A stretch of DNA of 57,227 nucleotides, taken from contig JBCCQH010000038.1 in assembly GCA_039024435.1 (NCBI GenBank), positions 1-57,227 on the forward strand. The letters run 5' to 3'. The notes below the pieces were generated by a model, which ran no database searches, was not told the origin of the DNA, and saw nothing but the letters and a program-made list of their open reading frames with translations. The stretch is from JBCCQH01 sp039024435 (GTDB lineage: Bacteria > Bacteroidota > Bacteroidia > J057 > JADKCL01). Positions 9,751 to 18,025 of this stretch are shown here, in pieces. How positions within the stretch are numbered: the first letter of the stretch is position 1; each line of letters opens with the position of its first letter. A program made the translations under genes and the position numbers.

Positions 9751-9860
9751 TTGGGGATGTTTGACGAGTTTGTGTTAGCATAAATCCGGCAGAGCCCACC
9801 ATATTTGAAGGGTAAAAGGGACAACAAGCCCCCAACGCACACAACCAACTAAGCCTCATT

Positions 9861-10445
9861 ATGATTCATACCGTTTTAGGTGTGTTAAAAGAACAGCTCA
9901 ATGCTTACTATAAGATCAAAGCCAAAGTAGATGACGATTTAGTGAAGTTTATTGACAGCGGTAGCAACGACCCGGTCTCCTTCACCAACAATGCCGTCAC
10001 CCCGTTTTTGATCAACGTGTCCGAAGATCGGACTTTCCGCAAGCCGGACCAGTTCCGGGGGATCACCCAAAATGGGATCCGCACACAGGTCAACCCCGAA
10101 ATCAGAATTGAATTGCTGGTATTGTTCGTGTCAAAATTCAGTGACTACGCCCAAGCCCTCAATTTTCTCTCTTATGTCATAAAATGCTTCCAGGCGCGTC
10201 GGATTTTTAATCCTCGCAACGCGCCGGCTTTGTCCGGGGAGAACATTGAAAAGCTGATTCTGGAACTGGTCAATCTGCCCTTGGAGGAGCAAAATCAGGT
10301 TTGGCATTCGCTCAACACTTCTTACTTGCCTTCGGTTTTGTACCGCATCCGGGTGCTCACCTTCCTCGACGATGACAGTCTGCAATTTGTGGGTGAACCC
10401 GCCGGTGAAATCAGCCGCCAACTCAATCAAACTGCGGGATTATGA
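9861..10445 (+). CDS. eCIS cap/tail-terminator protein, DUF4255 (Afp16/Pvc16-like)
   Basis: A 194-residue protein, first gene of the injection-system operon. The N-terminus (IHTVLGVLKEQLNAYYK) and the downstream FTNNAVTPFLINVSEDRTFR region with N-x-x-I-R-x-x-x-L-VLFV-type strands are typical of the DUF4255/Pvc16 N-terminal family. By family it caps the inner tube and ends sheath polymerisation at the distal end of the particle. Its normal position is at the head of eCIS clusters, as here. It overlaps the next gene by 4 bp (ATGA-type coupling at 10442-10445), so translational coupling is likely. Confidence 0.9.
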   Translation: MIHTVLGVLKEQLNAYYKIKAKVDDDLVKFIDSGSNDPVSFTNNAVTPFLINVSEDRTFRKPDQFRGITQNGIRTQVNPEIRIELLVLFVSKFSDYAQALNFLSYVIKCFQARRIFNPRNAPALSGENIEKLILELVNLPLEEQNQVWHSLNTSYLPSVLYRIRVLTFLDDDSLQFVGEPAGEISRQLNQTAGL

Positions 10446-11209
10446 GCCAGTACCAGGAATTTTTGCGCCTCGAAATTGCCCACGATTATTTCGCCCCCGC
10501 CGCCGCACCCGATTTGGTGGTGCGGCCCACGCCGGCGACCACCCGCTACCTCGCCGGCCGCGGAGGTCTCCTAAAAGGCACGCTCCAGGGTTTCCGACTG
10601 CTGCTGCCCGCGCCCGATGCTATCCCGAATCCTCGTTTCGGTCCGGATGACCGGCTCACATTTCAGGTCTTTCCTGAATCCGATACCTTCAATCTGATCA
10701 CCGACCTGCCTGCCTCCGGCCACCACTTTCACTTCACCAATCAGGAGTTCAAGGGCGCCGCGGGCACCCTTAGGGCGACCTCCCGGCCGGGGAGCGGATC
10801 TCACCGCGGATTTCCCCTCGCCGCCCAGATCGATCTCCACCTTGCCGATGCCGAAGCCGCCGCGGAATTTCCCGTCCGCTACCGCATCGCCTTTCCCGCC
10901 CAATCTGAGATCTGGAAGTACTATTTCGTAGCCGAGAAGAACACTACCGACCTGCGGGTCGAAGACCGGGAGGCCAAACTGACCTTTCATGCCGTCGACG
11001 CGACCACCCTCGCCACCGACCGGGTCGGAAAGTCCCTCCGTACAAATTATCCCGACGCCAACCTTTTCCTGTTCGAATCCACTCACCCGATTGCCGGGAG
11101 TGTACAGGGGCGCAAAAATCTACAGTTGCTCCGCGAGGGGCACGTGATCATTCCGCACCTTCCGAACCCGGATGTCCGGGACGCCGCAATGCGAATCATC
11201 AAGCTTTAA
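10442..11209 (+). CDS. Unrecognised eCIS-operon protein between cap and sheath genes
   Basis: I do not recognise this 255-residue protein. It starts inside the end of the cap gene (4-bp overlap). It has no signal peptide and no membrane segment. It is rich in short beta-strand-like stretches (RLTFQVFPESDTFNLI, RYRIAFPAQSEIWKYYFV) and ends ANLFLFESTHPI...GHVIIPHLPNPD. Tight coupling to the cap protein suggests a structural partner such as a cap adaptor, or an assembly factor (inference). A 107-bp gap follows before the sheath gene, the largest in this part of the operon, and could hold an internal promoter. Confidence 0.75.
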   Translation: MSQYQEFLRLEIAHDYFAPAAAPDLVVRPTPATTRYLAGRGGLLKGTLQGFRLLLPAPDAIPNPRFGPDDRLTFQVFPESDTFNLITDLPASGHHFHFTNQEFKGAAGTLRATSRPGSGSHRGFPLAAQIDLHLADAEAAAEFPVRYRIAFPAQSEIWKYYFVAEKNTTDLRVEDREAKLTFHAVDATTLATDRVGKSLRTNYPDANLFLFESTHPIAGSVQGRKNLQLLREGHVIIPHLPNPDVRDAAMRIIKL

Positions 11210-11316
11210 GGGGGGAAGATCGAGTCCAATGGGTCTGCCCGGCAGGTCCACTGTTCCGTTCCTCCCTCCGCATAGAAAGAACACAAAATTTCATTAACCA
11301 ATAAACGCACTAAAAG

Positions 11317-12942
11317 ATGTCAATCTATAAATCCCCCGATGTGTACACGGAGGAGGTGTCTACCGCGCCTCCGTCCGTCGCCCAAGTGTCCAGTGCGGTT
11401 CCCGCCTTTCTGGGCTACACCGAAAAAGCGGCCCCTGGCGGCAAGAATGCCCACAATACCGCGGTCCGCATTTCCACTTTCCTGGAATTCAAAGAGATTT
11501 TTGGCGGACCGGAAAGCACCCGCTTCTCCGTCAATCTCGATCCCAATGGCACGATTGCGGAAATCAATGCCGATGCGCCGCAGAGTACGCTCTACTACGC
11601 ACTCGATTTCTACTTCAAAAACGGCGGTAGCGCGTGCTACGTGATTTCCGTCGGGAACTACGACGATGCCTACACCAAAGACGCCTTCCTCTCTGGTCTG
11701 CACACCTTGAGCAAAGAAGATGAACCAACTTTGATTGGGCTGGGCGAAGCCACGCGGTTGCCCGAACCCGATTACTACGAAGTCCTCCAGATGGCCCTCG
11801 CGCAGTGCGCCAATTTGAAAGACCGGTTTTGCATCCTGGACGTGTTGCCGGGAGATGAACGGGCAAATGGCTTCCGCAACGGCATCGGCACGAACAACCT
11901 GAAATACGGCGCGGCTTACACGCCCTACCTACAGACTTCGCTGAATCACCGCTACGACGATAGCAGCGTCACCATTTCCGGCCTTTCCTCGGTGGAAACC
12001 CTCGGCCACGCCACGGATCTGATCCGGGTGACCTACGCGGGTCCGGCTGCCGACTCTCCCAAGTTCAAAATCAACAAAGGTACCGCCGGCACCATTGCTT
12101 TCTCCATTTCGGCGGGCGTCCTCACCATCGCCAATGTCGGAGAAGGTGTAACCGTTACCGCTCTCCTCGACGCTTGGGATGCCTTCCCCGAGAAGGGCAA
12201 CTTCAACCTCGAAGCGGTGAGCACCGGTCCCGGCTTGGTGGAATCGCTGTCGGTGACCAATCTCGCCGTTACCACGGTCAGTACCATGACCCTGGCCGAA
12301 GCCAAGAACAGCAAAACTGCGCTTTACAGCCAGGTGGTAGCCGAATTGGCGAAGGAAAGAGTCGTCCTGGCCCCGAGTGCCGGTGTGGCGGGTGCCTACT
12401 GTGCCACTGACCGGGACCGCGGCGTCTGGAAATCCCCCGCCAACATCAGCCTGAATGCGGTCATCGGCCCCATGGAAAAAATCACTTCCGCCGACCAGGA
12501 AAGCCTCAACCTCGATCCGGACAGCGGCAAGTCGATCAATGCCATCCGCAGCTTTTTCGGTAAGGGTACGCTGATCTGGGGTGCCCGCACCCTCGCCGGC
12601 AATGACAACGAATGGCGCTACGTATCGGTCCGCCGCCTCTTCAACATGATTGAAGAATCGACCAAAAAGGCCTCGTACTTCGCAGTATTCGAGCCGAATG
12701 ATGCGGCCACCTGGCTCAAAGTCAAAGCGATGATCGACAGCTACCTGTACGGCATCTGGCAACAAGGCGCCCTGGCCGGCTCGGTCCCGGAGCAAGCCTA
12801 CTTCGTGAACATTGGCCTGGGCAAAACCATGACCCCGCAGGACATCCTGGAAGGTCGGATGATCGTCGAAATCGGCATCGCTGCGGTGCGCCCAGCGGAG
12901 TTTATCGTGTTGCGCTTCTCCCACAAATTGCAAGAAGCTTAA
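11317..12942 (+). CDS. Contractile tail sheath protein
   Basis: A 541-residue phage-type tail sheath. The N-terminus YKSPDVYTEEVSTAPPSVA and the C-terminal half (SVRRLFNMIEESTKKASYF, FEPNDAATWLKVKAMI, VEIGIAAVRPAEFIVLRFSH) are diagnostic. The middle (~200-310) carries an extra Thr/Val/Ser-rich beta domain, which in sheath families usually faces outward. By family the protein polymerises in an extended state around the tube and contracts to drive it into the target. Afp and PVC clusters encode several sheath paralogues; only one is visible here. The start is preceded by an A-rich leader. Confidence 0.96.
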   Translation: MSIYKSPDVYTEEVSTAPPSVAQVSSAVPAFLGYTEKAAPGGKNAHNTAVRISTFLEFKEIFGGPESTRFSVNLDPNGTIAEINADAPQSTLYYALDFYFKNGGSACYVISVGNYDDAYTKDAFLSGLHTLSKEDEPTLIGLGEATRLPEPDYYEVLQMALAQCANLKDRFCILDVLPGDERANGFRNGIGTNNLKYGAAYTPYLQTSLNHRYDDSSVTISGLSSVETLGHATDLIRVTYAGPAADSPKFKINKGTAGTIAFSISAGVLTIANVGEGVTVTALLDAWDAFPEKGNFNLEAVSTGPGLVESLSVTNLAVTTVSTMTLAEAKNSKTALYSQVVAELAKERVVLAPSAGVAGAYCATDRDRGVWKSPANISLNAVIGPMEKITSADQESLNLDPDSGKSINAIRSFFGKGTLIWGARTLAGNDNEWRYVSVRRLFNMIEESTKKASYFAVFEPNDAATWLKVKAMIDSYLYGIWQQGALAGSVPEQAYFVNIGLGKTMTPQDILEGRMIVEIGIAAVRPAEFIVLRFSHKLQEA

Positions 12943-12974
12943 TTCCCCTTTTCAACTTCTAATCAGCATTTAAC

Positions 12975-13448
12975 ATGGCTTTGACCAAAGATCAAATCGC
13001 AAATGACTATCCGCTTCTGGTGTACAACTACCGCGTGGATGTCGAAAATACCTCTTTCAGTTTTTCCGAAGTGTCCGGACTCGAATTGTCTTTTGAGCCG
13101 ATCACCTACAAGGAAAGCCACAAGGTCAGCGGCAAAAGCGGCCCCAACATCATGTACATGCCCGGGATGATTCAACCGGTCAACATTTCCCTGAAAAAAG
13201 GCCTCGTCAAGAGCGCCAGTATGGAAGTGTTTTACAATTGGATCAACAGCATCGAGCTGAACCGGGTCGACAAGAAGGACATCACCGTCCACCTCCTCGA
13301 CGAAACCGGGGCCACCGTGGTAAGCTGGAAAGTGGTGGATGCCTTCCCAACCAAGCTTTCCGCTCCCTCCTTTGACGCCAACTCCAATGCGGTCGCCATC
13401 GAATCGATGGACCTCATGGCCAGCCGCGTCATGATGGAAGAAGTGTAA
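12975..13448 (+). CDS. Inner tube protein 1 (gp19-like)
   Basis: 157 residues of the T4 gp19-like tail tube family. It opens with DYPLLVYNYRVDVENTSFSF, then FSEVSGLELSFEPITYKE, a central MPGMIQPVNISLKKGL strand pair, and VSWKVVDAFPTKLSAPSFDA near the end. By family it forms stacked hexameric rings that make the injected needle. It follows the sheath by 32 bp, as expected for the two most abundant components. A perfect inverted repeat spans its stop codon (see 13445-13468). Confidence 0.94.
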   Translation: MALTKDQIANDYPLLVYNYRVDVENTSFSFSEVSGLELSFEPITYKESHKVSGKSGPNIMYMPGMIQPVNISLKKGLVKSASMEVFYNWINSIELNRVDKKDITVHLLDETGATVVSWKVVDAFPTKLSAPSFDANSNAVAIESMDLMASRVMMEEV

Positions 13449-13468
13449 ATCGGAAGTTTCCGATTTAC
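13445..13468 (+). promoter_or_regulatory. Inverted repeat over the tube-gene stop codon
   Basis: GTAAATCGGAA (13445-13455) and TTCCGATTTAC (13458-13468) are perfect 11-bp inverted repeats separated by GT; the stop TAA (13446-13448) lies in the left arm. No T-run follows. It could protect the 3' end of an abundant sheath-tube transcript or partly stop transcription before the rest of the operon; it could also be a protein site. Confidence 0.55.
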
Positions 13469-13654
13469 AGAATGAGTGTGGAAGGAAAGAGTGAGTAGCG
13501 GAGGCGCGAGACGAGGTGGATTTGTCCCCGGTCGGCAAAGGAACATTCCCCAACAATGTTCCCCGCGTACCGCTCACCGTATTTCCCTGCATTCCGAGGA
13601 TTCTATTTTCAAGATCGTTTTTCGCGGCCTGTGCCGCAATAAATTGACAAACTG

Positions 13655-14101
13655 ATGGCAACAGAAAACGCAAATAGCAATGTGAGCTATCCGCTCGCCG
13701 TGTACAACTACCGCGTCATCGTGGACAACCAGGTCACCATGTCCTTCTCGGAGGTCGCCGGACTGGAAATCGAGCACGAGCAGGTCCTGTACCGGCACGG
13801 ATTCAGTTGGCTGATGGGGGATCACCTCCTGCGCGGTCAGCGCAAGCCGATCAATGTCGTCTTGAAAAGGGGAGTCGCCAAACAACGGCAATTTTTGTAC
13901 GCCTGGATCCAATCCGCCGACAAGAAGGACGTGAGCATAGAATTGTGCGACGAGCGGGGCAATGCCATCGTCAGTTGGGACGTGACGCGGGCATTGCCCC
14001 TGAAATTGGATGCGCCGGGCTTCAGCGCCAGCGCCAACCAGGTGGCGATTGAAAGCCTCACCCTGGTCGCCCACGATTTGAAACTGACCTACCACGAATA
14101 A
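13655..14101 (+). CDS. Inner tube protein 2 (gp19-like)
   Basis: 148 residues, clearly paralogous to the preceding tube protein: SYPLAVYNYRVIVDNQVTMS, FSEVAGLEIEHEQVLYRHG, RKPINVVLKRGVAKQ and VSWDVTRALPLKLDAPGFSA match it strand for strand. A 206-bp spacer containing the inverted repeat separates the two, suggesting different expression levels. By family it is either a minor tube ring or a tube-initiating ring next to the baseplate. Confidence 0.93.
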   Translation: MATENANSNVSYPLAVYNYRVIVDNQVTMSFSEVAGLEIEHEQVLYRHGFSWLMGDHLLRGQRKPINVVLKRGVAKQRQFLYAWIQSADKKDVSIELCDERGNAIVSWDVTRALPLKLDAPGFSASANQVAIESLTLVAHDLKLTYHE

Positions 14102-14109
14102 TTGAAAGC

Positions 14110-14577
14110 ATGGACATCGTCGATATCCTGAATCCGGACCCTTACCTGTCGCACCGCTTTGGCGTGTTTTTCTTCGCCGGCGGGCTGATCCCCAACCCGA
14201 TTGACTTCAAGTTTCAGAAGGTCCAAGGCATCAGCGCCGAGGTCCAAACCGAGACCGTCAACCAGGGCGGTCAGAATCTCTTTGCCCACCGATTGCCGAA
14301 AAAAATCAATTACGGCAATCTGGTGCTGGAACGGGGATTTACCGTCGGCTCGCCGCTCAATATTGAATTCAACGAAGCCCTTTCGCGGTTTCGTTTCCAC
14401 CCCTCGAATGTCTTGGTCACCCTGTTCAGTGAGATCGGGATCCCCATCGGCGCCTGGATGTACCTGAAAGCCTACCCGGTGCGCTGGAAAGTTTCCGACC
14501 TGGACGCCATGGGCAGTTCGGTGGCGGTGGACACCATGGAACTGGCCTACGAACGATTCCAAATCATCCGCATTTAA
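14110..14577 (+). CDS. Inner tube/tube-initiator protein 3 (Afp5-like)
   Basis: 155 residues of the phage tail-tube family, more divergent than the other two. It has a YLSHRFGVFFFAGGLIPNPI opening, then DFKFQKVQGISAEVQTE, KINYGNLVLERGF and PVRWKVSDLDAMGSSVAVD. In Afp/PVC clusters the third tube-like protein (Afp5/Pvc5) sits between hub and tube, and this gene's position just before the DUF5908 and LysM genes agrees. It starts 8 bp after tube protein 2. Confidence 0.92.
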   Translation: MDIVDILNPDPYLSHRFGVFFFAGGLIPNPIDFKFQKVQGISAEVQTETVNQGGQNLFAHRLPKKINYGNLVLERGFTVGSPLNIEFNEALSRFRFHPSNVLVTLFSEIGIPIGAWMYLKAYPVRWKVSDLDAMGSSVAVDTMELAYERFQIIRI

Positions 14578-14583
14578 GAAAAT

Positions 14584-14742
14584 ATGGCCGTCGAAATCAA
14601 AGAAATCGTGATCAAGGCCGTGGTGCGGGAGGACGGAAAGTCCGCCCCTCCCGCGGACCAATCTGCCTTGGACCAAACGGCGATCATCCAGGAATGTGTC
14701 GCCCAGGTACTGAAAGTTTTGCAAAAGAAAAACCGCCGCTGA
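14584..14742 (+). CDS. DUF5908 small eCIS protein
   Basis: A 52-residue open frame that a length cutoff would miss. It has 6 bp to the previous stop and 1 bp to the next ATG. It begins MAVEIKEIVIKAVVRE, typical of the small DUF5908 proteins in this position of eCIS operons, and ends with a basic helix (QVLKVLQKKNRR). Its exact role is not established to my knowledge; position suggests a small hub or assembly component. Confidence 0.88.
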   Translation: MAVEIKEIVIKAVVREDGKSAPPADQSALDQTAIIQECVAQVLKVLQKKNRR

Positions 14743-14743
14743 C

Positions 14744-15436
14744 ATGGGAATTCTCCGCCTCTCTAAACTCGAAAAACTCAAAATCCACTCGTACCGCAGT
14801 CCGAAAAGAACCGGGGTGGGCGACACTTTTGAGGTGATGTTCAATCCCGAGACCTACTCGGTGAACTACCAAAACGTCTACGACCGCAAGCAAGGCATCA
14901 ACACCAGCGGCCGGACCGCGCAGTACGCCATGAGCAGCCCGAGCCGGCTGAACTTGACCCTGATCCTGGACGGGACCGGAGTCGGGGTCTACGGCCTGAG
15001 CATCCTCGGCAAATCCACCGACGTCTACCAGCAGGTACAGGAATTTCTCCGCTTGACCTACCGGATGGACGGAGACATCCACGAACCCAAGTTCCTGACG
15101 ATTCGTTGGGGGGACTTGACCTTCAAGTGCCGCCTGGAATCGGTGGACGTCCGCTACTCACTTTTTGACAAAAGCGGGATTCCGCTGCGGGCGGAATTGA
15201 CGACAGCCTTTCTGGGGGACCTGGAGCAATCCGAGCGCCTCAAACTGGAGAACAAAAATTCGCCCGACCTGACCCATACCCGCATCGTGGGAGCGCACGA
15301 CCTGCTTCCGCTCATGTGCGAAAAGATCTACGGTTCGCCCCACTACTACATTCAGGTGGCCAAGGCGAACAACCTGCTGGATTTCCGCAACCTCAAACCC
15401 GGGCAAGAAATCTTCTTTCCCCCCATTGAAAAATAA
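14744..15436 (+). CDS. LysM-containing hub/tube-spike adaptor (Afp7-like)
   Basis: 230 residues. The N-terminal part (LSKLEKLKIHSYRS, DTFEVMFNPETYSVNYQN) is the CIS-tube/Afp7-type fold, and the C-terminal ~50 residues are a LysM module (HDLLPLMCEKIYGSPHYY, NNLLDFRNLKPGQEIFFPP). By family (Afp7/Pvc7, like phage gp53/LysM tail proteins) it connects the tube to the spike hub inside the baseplate. It is packed between DUF5908 (1 bp) and the VgrG-like spike (3 bp), so it is certainly in the same transcript. Confidence 0.92.
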   Translation: MGILRLSKLEKLKIHSYRSPKRTGVGDTFEVMFNPETYSVNYQNVYDRKQGINTSGRTAQYAMSSPSRLNLTLILDGTGVGVYGLSILGKSTDVYQQVQEFLRLTYRMDGDIHEPKFLTIRWGDLTFKCRLESVDVRYSLFDKSGIPLRAELTTAFLGDLEQSERLKLENKNSPDLTHTRIVGAHDLLPLMCEKIYGSPHYYIQVAKANNLLDFRNLKPGQEIFFPPIEK

Positions 15437-15439
15437 GCT

Positions 15440-17092
15440 ATGCCGTTAGTTACCGCAACCATCAAGAGCGACGAGATCGTGATGAACCCGAACTTTGAGC
15501 TGCTTTCCATCGACATCAGCAAGGAATTCAACAAAATTCCTGTGGCCGAGCTGAAATTGATCGAAGGGGACATTGCCCGGAATGAATTTACCATTTTGGA
15601 TGGCGGATTTTTCGCACCGGGCAAGCAGGTGGAAATTGCCCTTAAATACCAAGATGATTCCGCCGAGGAGGAAGTCGTCTTTGTCGGGGTGGTCGTCCAC
15701 CAAGGGCTGGAACTGAACCGGACCGGGACGACTTTACTGGTGGAAATGAACGACGCGGCGGTGAAAATGACCGCCGTGCGCAACAACGCGCTTTTCGCCG
15801 ACAAAAAGGACAGTGCGATCATCCAAGAGTTGGTTCAGCAAAATGGCCTGACCGCCGGAATCATCGCCGGAACGCCCCTGGCCCACGCTCAGATGGTGCA
15901 GTACTACGCCTCGGATTGGGATTTCTGCATTTCCCGGGCGGAGGCAAATGGTCACCTGCTGATCGCTGACGATGGCAAAATATCGACTCAGGAGCCCAAG
16001 ATCGGCGCGCCGGTACTGCAGCTAGAACTCGGGCGGGACCACATTTTTGACTTTGATTTGCAAGTCAATGGCCGGGACCAATTGGGAGCGGTAGAATCCG
16101 TCGCTTGGGACATCGCGAAGCAAGCCCTGACCAAGCCCCACCAAGGCGAAGAATTCAAGCTCGCCCAGGGCGACCACAACCTGGACCAAATCACCAAAGT
16201 GGTCGGTGGGGAGAAGGCCACCCTGGTGCATCCGGTCGCGTTGCACCCCACCGAACTCAAGTCTTGGGCCGATGCCCAAGTGGTCAAGTCCCGGCTTTCG
16301 CTGGTGCGCGGCACCCTCCAAATCCCGGGAACGGTCAAGGTCAAAGTCGGCCAAACCATCGAAATCAAGGGGGTAAGCGAGCGCTTCACGGGCAAAAACA
16401 TCGTTTCCGGAGTGCGGCACCAGATCACGGCAACTGGCTGGGTGACTTCGCTCCAACTCGGGATGGACGCCAACTGGTTTTCCGCGCGGACCCGCGTCGT
16501 CGACACCCAAGCAGCGGGCCTCCTGCCCGGCGTCAACGGATTGCAAATCGGCCGGGTGGTCGCCCAGGAAAAAGACCCCAATCACGAATTCCGCTTGAAG
16601 GTCGACATTCCCGCATTTGACCGGCAAAAAGGCGCGGTCTGGGCCCGGCTGACTTCACTGGATGCGGGCGCCGAGCGGGGAGTGTTCTTTCGTCCGGAAG
16701 TCGGGGATGAAGTCGTCGTGGGATTTCTCAATGACGATCCGCGCCAAGCCATCGTGCTGGGTTCCCTGCACAGCTCGGCAAATCCGCCCCCGGTGACGCC
16801 CACCCCGGAAAACGGGGTCAAGGGGCTATTTACCCGGAAGCAATACCAGTTGCAATTCGACGAGGAAAACGAAACCATCACCCTGTCCACCTCGGCGAAA
16901 AATCGCATCGCCATCGACGAAAAGGTGGGCTGCATCTCGATTCAGGATGCCCACGGCAACGTTGTGGAAATGGGTCCGGACGGCCTGCTGCTTGACTGCG
17001 CCCAGGACTGCACCATCAAGACCAAGGGAGATTTCTCCCTTGACGCCAAAGGCAACGTCAAGATTGCCGGCAAAAAAGTCGATTTAATTTAA
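15440..17092 (+). CDS. VgrG/gp27-gp5-like spike protein (Afp8-like)
   Basis: 550 residues. The N-terminal ~370 residues are gp27/VgrG-like (ELLSIDISKEFNKIPVAELK, YYASDWDFCISRAEANGHLL, VRHQITATGWVTSLQLG). These are followed by a gp5-type OB-fold (LQIGRVVAQEKDPNHEFRL, VFFRPEVGDEVVVGFLNDDP, IVLGSLHSSANPPP) and a short repeat-bearing C-terminal beta-helix. By family it is the trimeric central spike that pierces the target envelope and carries the PAAR tip. No C-terminal effector extension is present, so payload is likely carried in the tube rather than on the spike. Confidence 0.95.
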   Translation: MPLVTATIKSDEIVMNPNFELLSIDISKEFNKIPVAELKLIEGDIARNEFTILDGGFFAPGKQVEIALKYQDDSAEEEVVFVGVVVHQGLELNRTGTTLLVEMNDAAVKMTAVRNNALFADKKDSAIIQELVQQNGLTAGIIAGTPLAHAQMVQYYASDWDFCISRAEANGHLLIADDGKISTQEPKIGAPVLQLELGRDHIFDFDLQVNGRDQLGAVESVAWDIAKQALTKPHQGEEFKLAQGDHNLDQITKVVGGEKATLVHPVALHPTELKSWADAQVVKSRLSLVRGTLQIPGTVKVKVGQTIEIKGVSERFTGKNIVSGVRHQITATGWVTSLQLGMDANWFSARTRVVDTQAAGLLPGVNGLQIGRVVAQEKDPNHEFRLKVDIPAFDRQKGAVWARLTSLDAGAERGVFFRPEVGDEVVVGFLNDDPRQAIVLGSLHSSANPPPVTPTPENGVKGLFTRKQYQLQFDEENETITLSTSAKNRIAIDEKVGCISIQDAHGNVVEMGPDGLLLDCAQDCTIKTKGDFSLDAKGNVKIAGKKVDLI

Positions 17093-17149
17093 CCGTTTCC
17101 CCCAATCTTTCTCCCTCATTTGGTTACCAACCCTCAAACCCAATTCAAG

Positions 17150-17551
17150 ATGGAAAACAATTTTCTCGGACGCGGCTGGTCTTTTCCGCCCACCTTTTTT
17201 GCCGGCGGGGCTGAAGTTGCGCTGGTCGCCGGAGAAGCCGACATCGAACAGTGCTTGCAAATCCTTCTCTCTACTGCGCTCAACGAGCGGGTGCTGGCCT
17301 CCGATTTTGGCTGCGAACTCAGCCGCTTCCTTTTTGAGGAAATCGATCAGGGCCTCATCAACGAACTGCGCAGTGCTGTTTCCGACGCCCTCCTCAAGCA
17401 CGAACCCCGGATCGAGGTCCAGGAGATCACGGTCCAGGAAACCAGCGGTGAGGCCGGACTGCTCATCATTTCGGTGGACTACCACATCCGCACCACCAAT
17501 AACCGCTACAACTTTGTCTTTCCCTTCTACATCAACGAGGCCACTCGCTAA
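17150..17551 (+). CDS. gpW/gp25-like baseplate wedge protein
   Basis: 133 residues from the ATG at 17150; an in-frame TTG at 17120 is a poorer choice. The fold is the gp25 lysozyme-like baseplate family: FLGRGWSFPPTF, an E-D-I/D-I-E-Q-like start to the helical part (ADIEQCLQILLSTALNERVL), the FGCELSRFLFE motif and a C-terminal strand pair (LIISVDYHIRTTNNRYNFVF). It nucleates the sheath on the baseplate. The preceding 57-bp gap is A/C-rich with no obvious feature. Confidence 0.94.
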   Translation: MENNFLGRGWSFPPTFFAGGAEVALVAGEADIEQCLQILLSTALNERVLASDFGCELSRFLFEEIDQGLINELRSAVSDALLKHEPRIEVQEITVQETSGEAGLLIISVDYHIRTTNNRYNFVFPFYINEATR

Positions 17552-17563
17552 ATCCTGACTGCA

Positions 17564-18007
17564 ATGCCACTGGACACAATCATCATTGACGGCGACCAAG
17601 TGATCTTTCAATCTCAGATGGGGCTGGCCTCGGTCGTGGTCAAGCCGGGCGAGATCGCCGGCTCGGGCAAAACCACCCTCAATGGGACGCCGGTTTGCGT
17701 GTCGGGTGACGAAGCCCAGGTTGCGGTGGCGGGCTGCGACTACACCACGCCCATCCACGCGAAGCCGGGCAAGGGCACCCTGAAAATTCACGCCCTTGCG
17801 CCGGACCAACTCGCCGCGCTCACCGCCAGCGGCGGCAAAGCGGTGATCCGCCAGGGAATCCTCTTTGATGCCCGCTTCGAAGTCCAGGTACCCGCCCAGG
17901 ACATCAAGCCCGTCGCCGCCGGCGGAGCCCCCATCCCGGACGCCGCCCCGATGTATTTCGGCAAGGGCGAGTTCAAATCCACCAACGCCAAAGTCAAAAC
18001 CACTTAA
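17564..18007 (+). CDS. PAAR-like spike tip protein (Afp10-like)
   Basis: 147 residues, glycine- and alanine-rich, with the short strand-turn repeats of PAAR-like tip proteins (LNGTPVCVSGDEAQVAVAGC, YTTPIHAKPGKGTLKIHAL) and a YFGKGEFKSTNAKV tail. In eCIS clusters the gene between gp25 and the baseplate J protein is Afp10/Pvc10, the metal-binding cone that sharpens the spike. It is a single domain with no toxin attached. Confidence 0.82.
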   Translation: MPLDTIIIDGDQVIFQSQMGLASVVVKPGEIAGSGKTTLNGTPVCVSGDEAQVAVAGCDYTTPIHAKPGKGTLKIHALAPDQLAALTASGGKAVIRQGILFDARFEVQVPAQDIKPVAAGGAPIPDAAPMYFGKGEFKSTNAKVKTT

Positions 18008-18025
18008 CCCTCTGATTGAACCACC

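Larger units (their letters stand above)
9519..9860. promoter_or_regulatory. Divergent intergenic regulatory region of the regulator and eCIS operon
   Basis: This 342-bp gene-free stretch separates the regulator (minus) from the first eCIS gene (plus). It contains an 8-bp perfect hairpin (9561-9580), a GGCTTG-t-CAAGCC palindrome (9661-9673), three direct repeats of TGTCGGAWWT type (9700, 9719, 9741), and CATATTTG at 9800-9807. The last is one base off the Bacteroidota -7 element TAnnTTTG and lies 53 bp before the first eCIS ATG. No clear -33 TTG was found at the usual spacing, so the promoter call is tentative. Confidence 0.6.
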
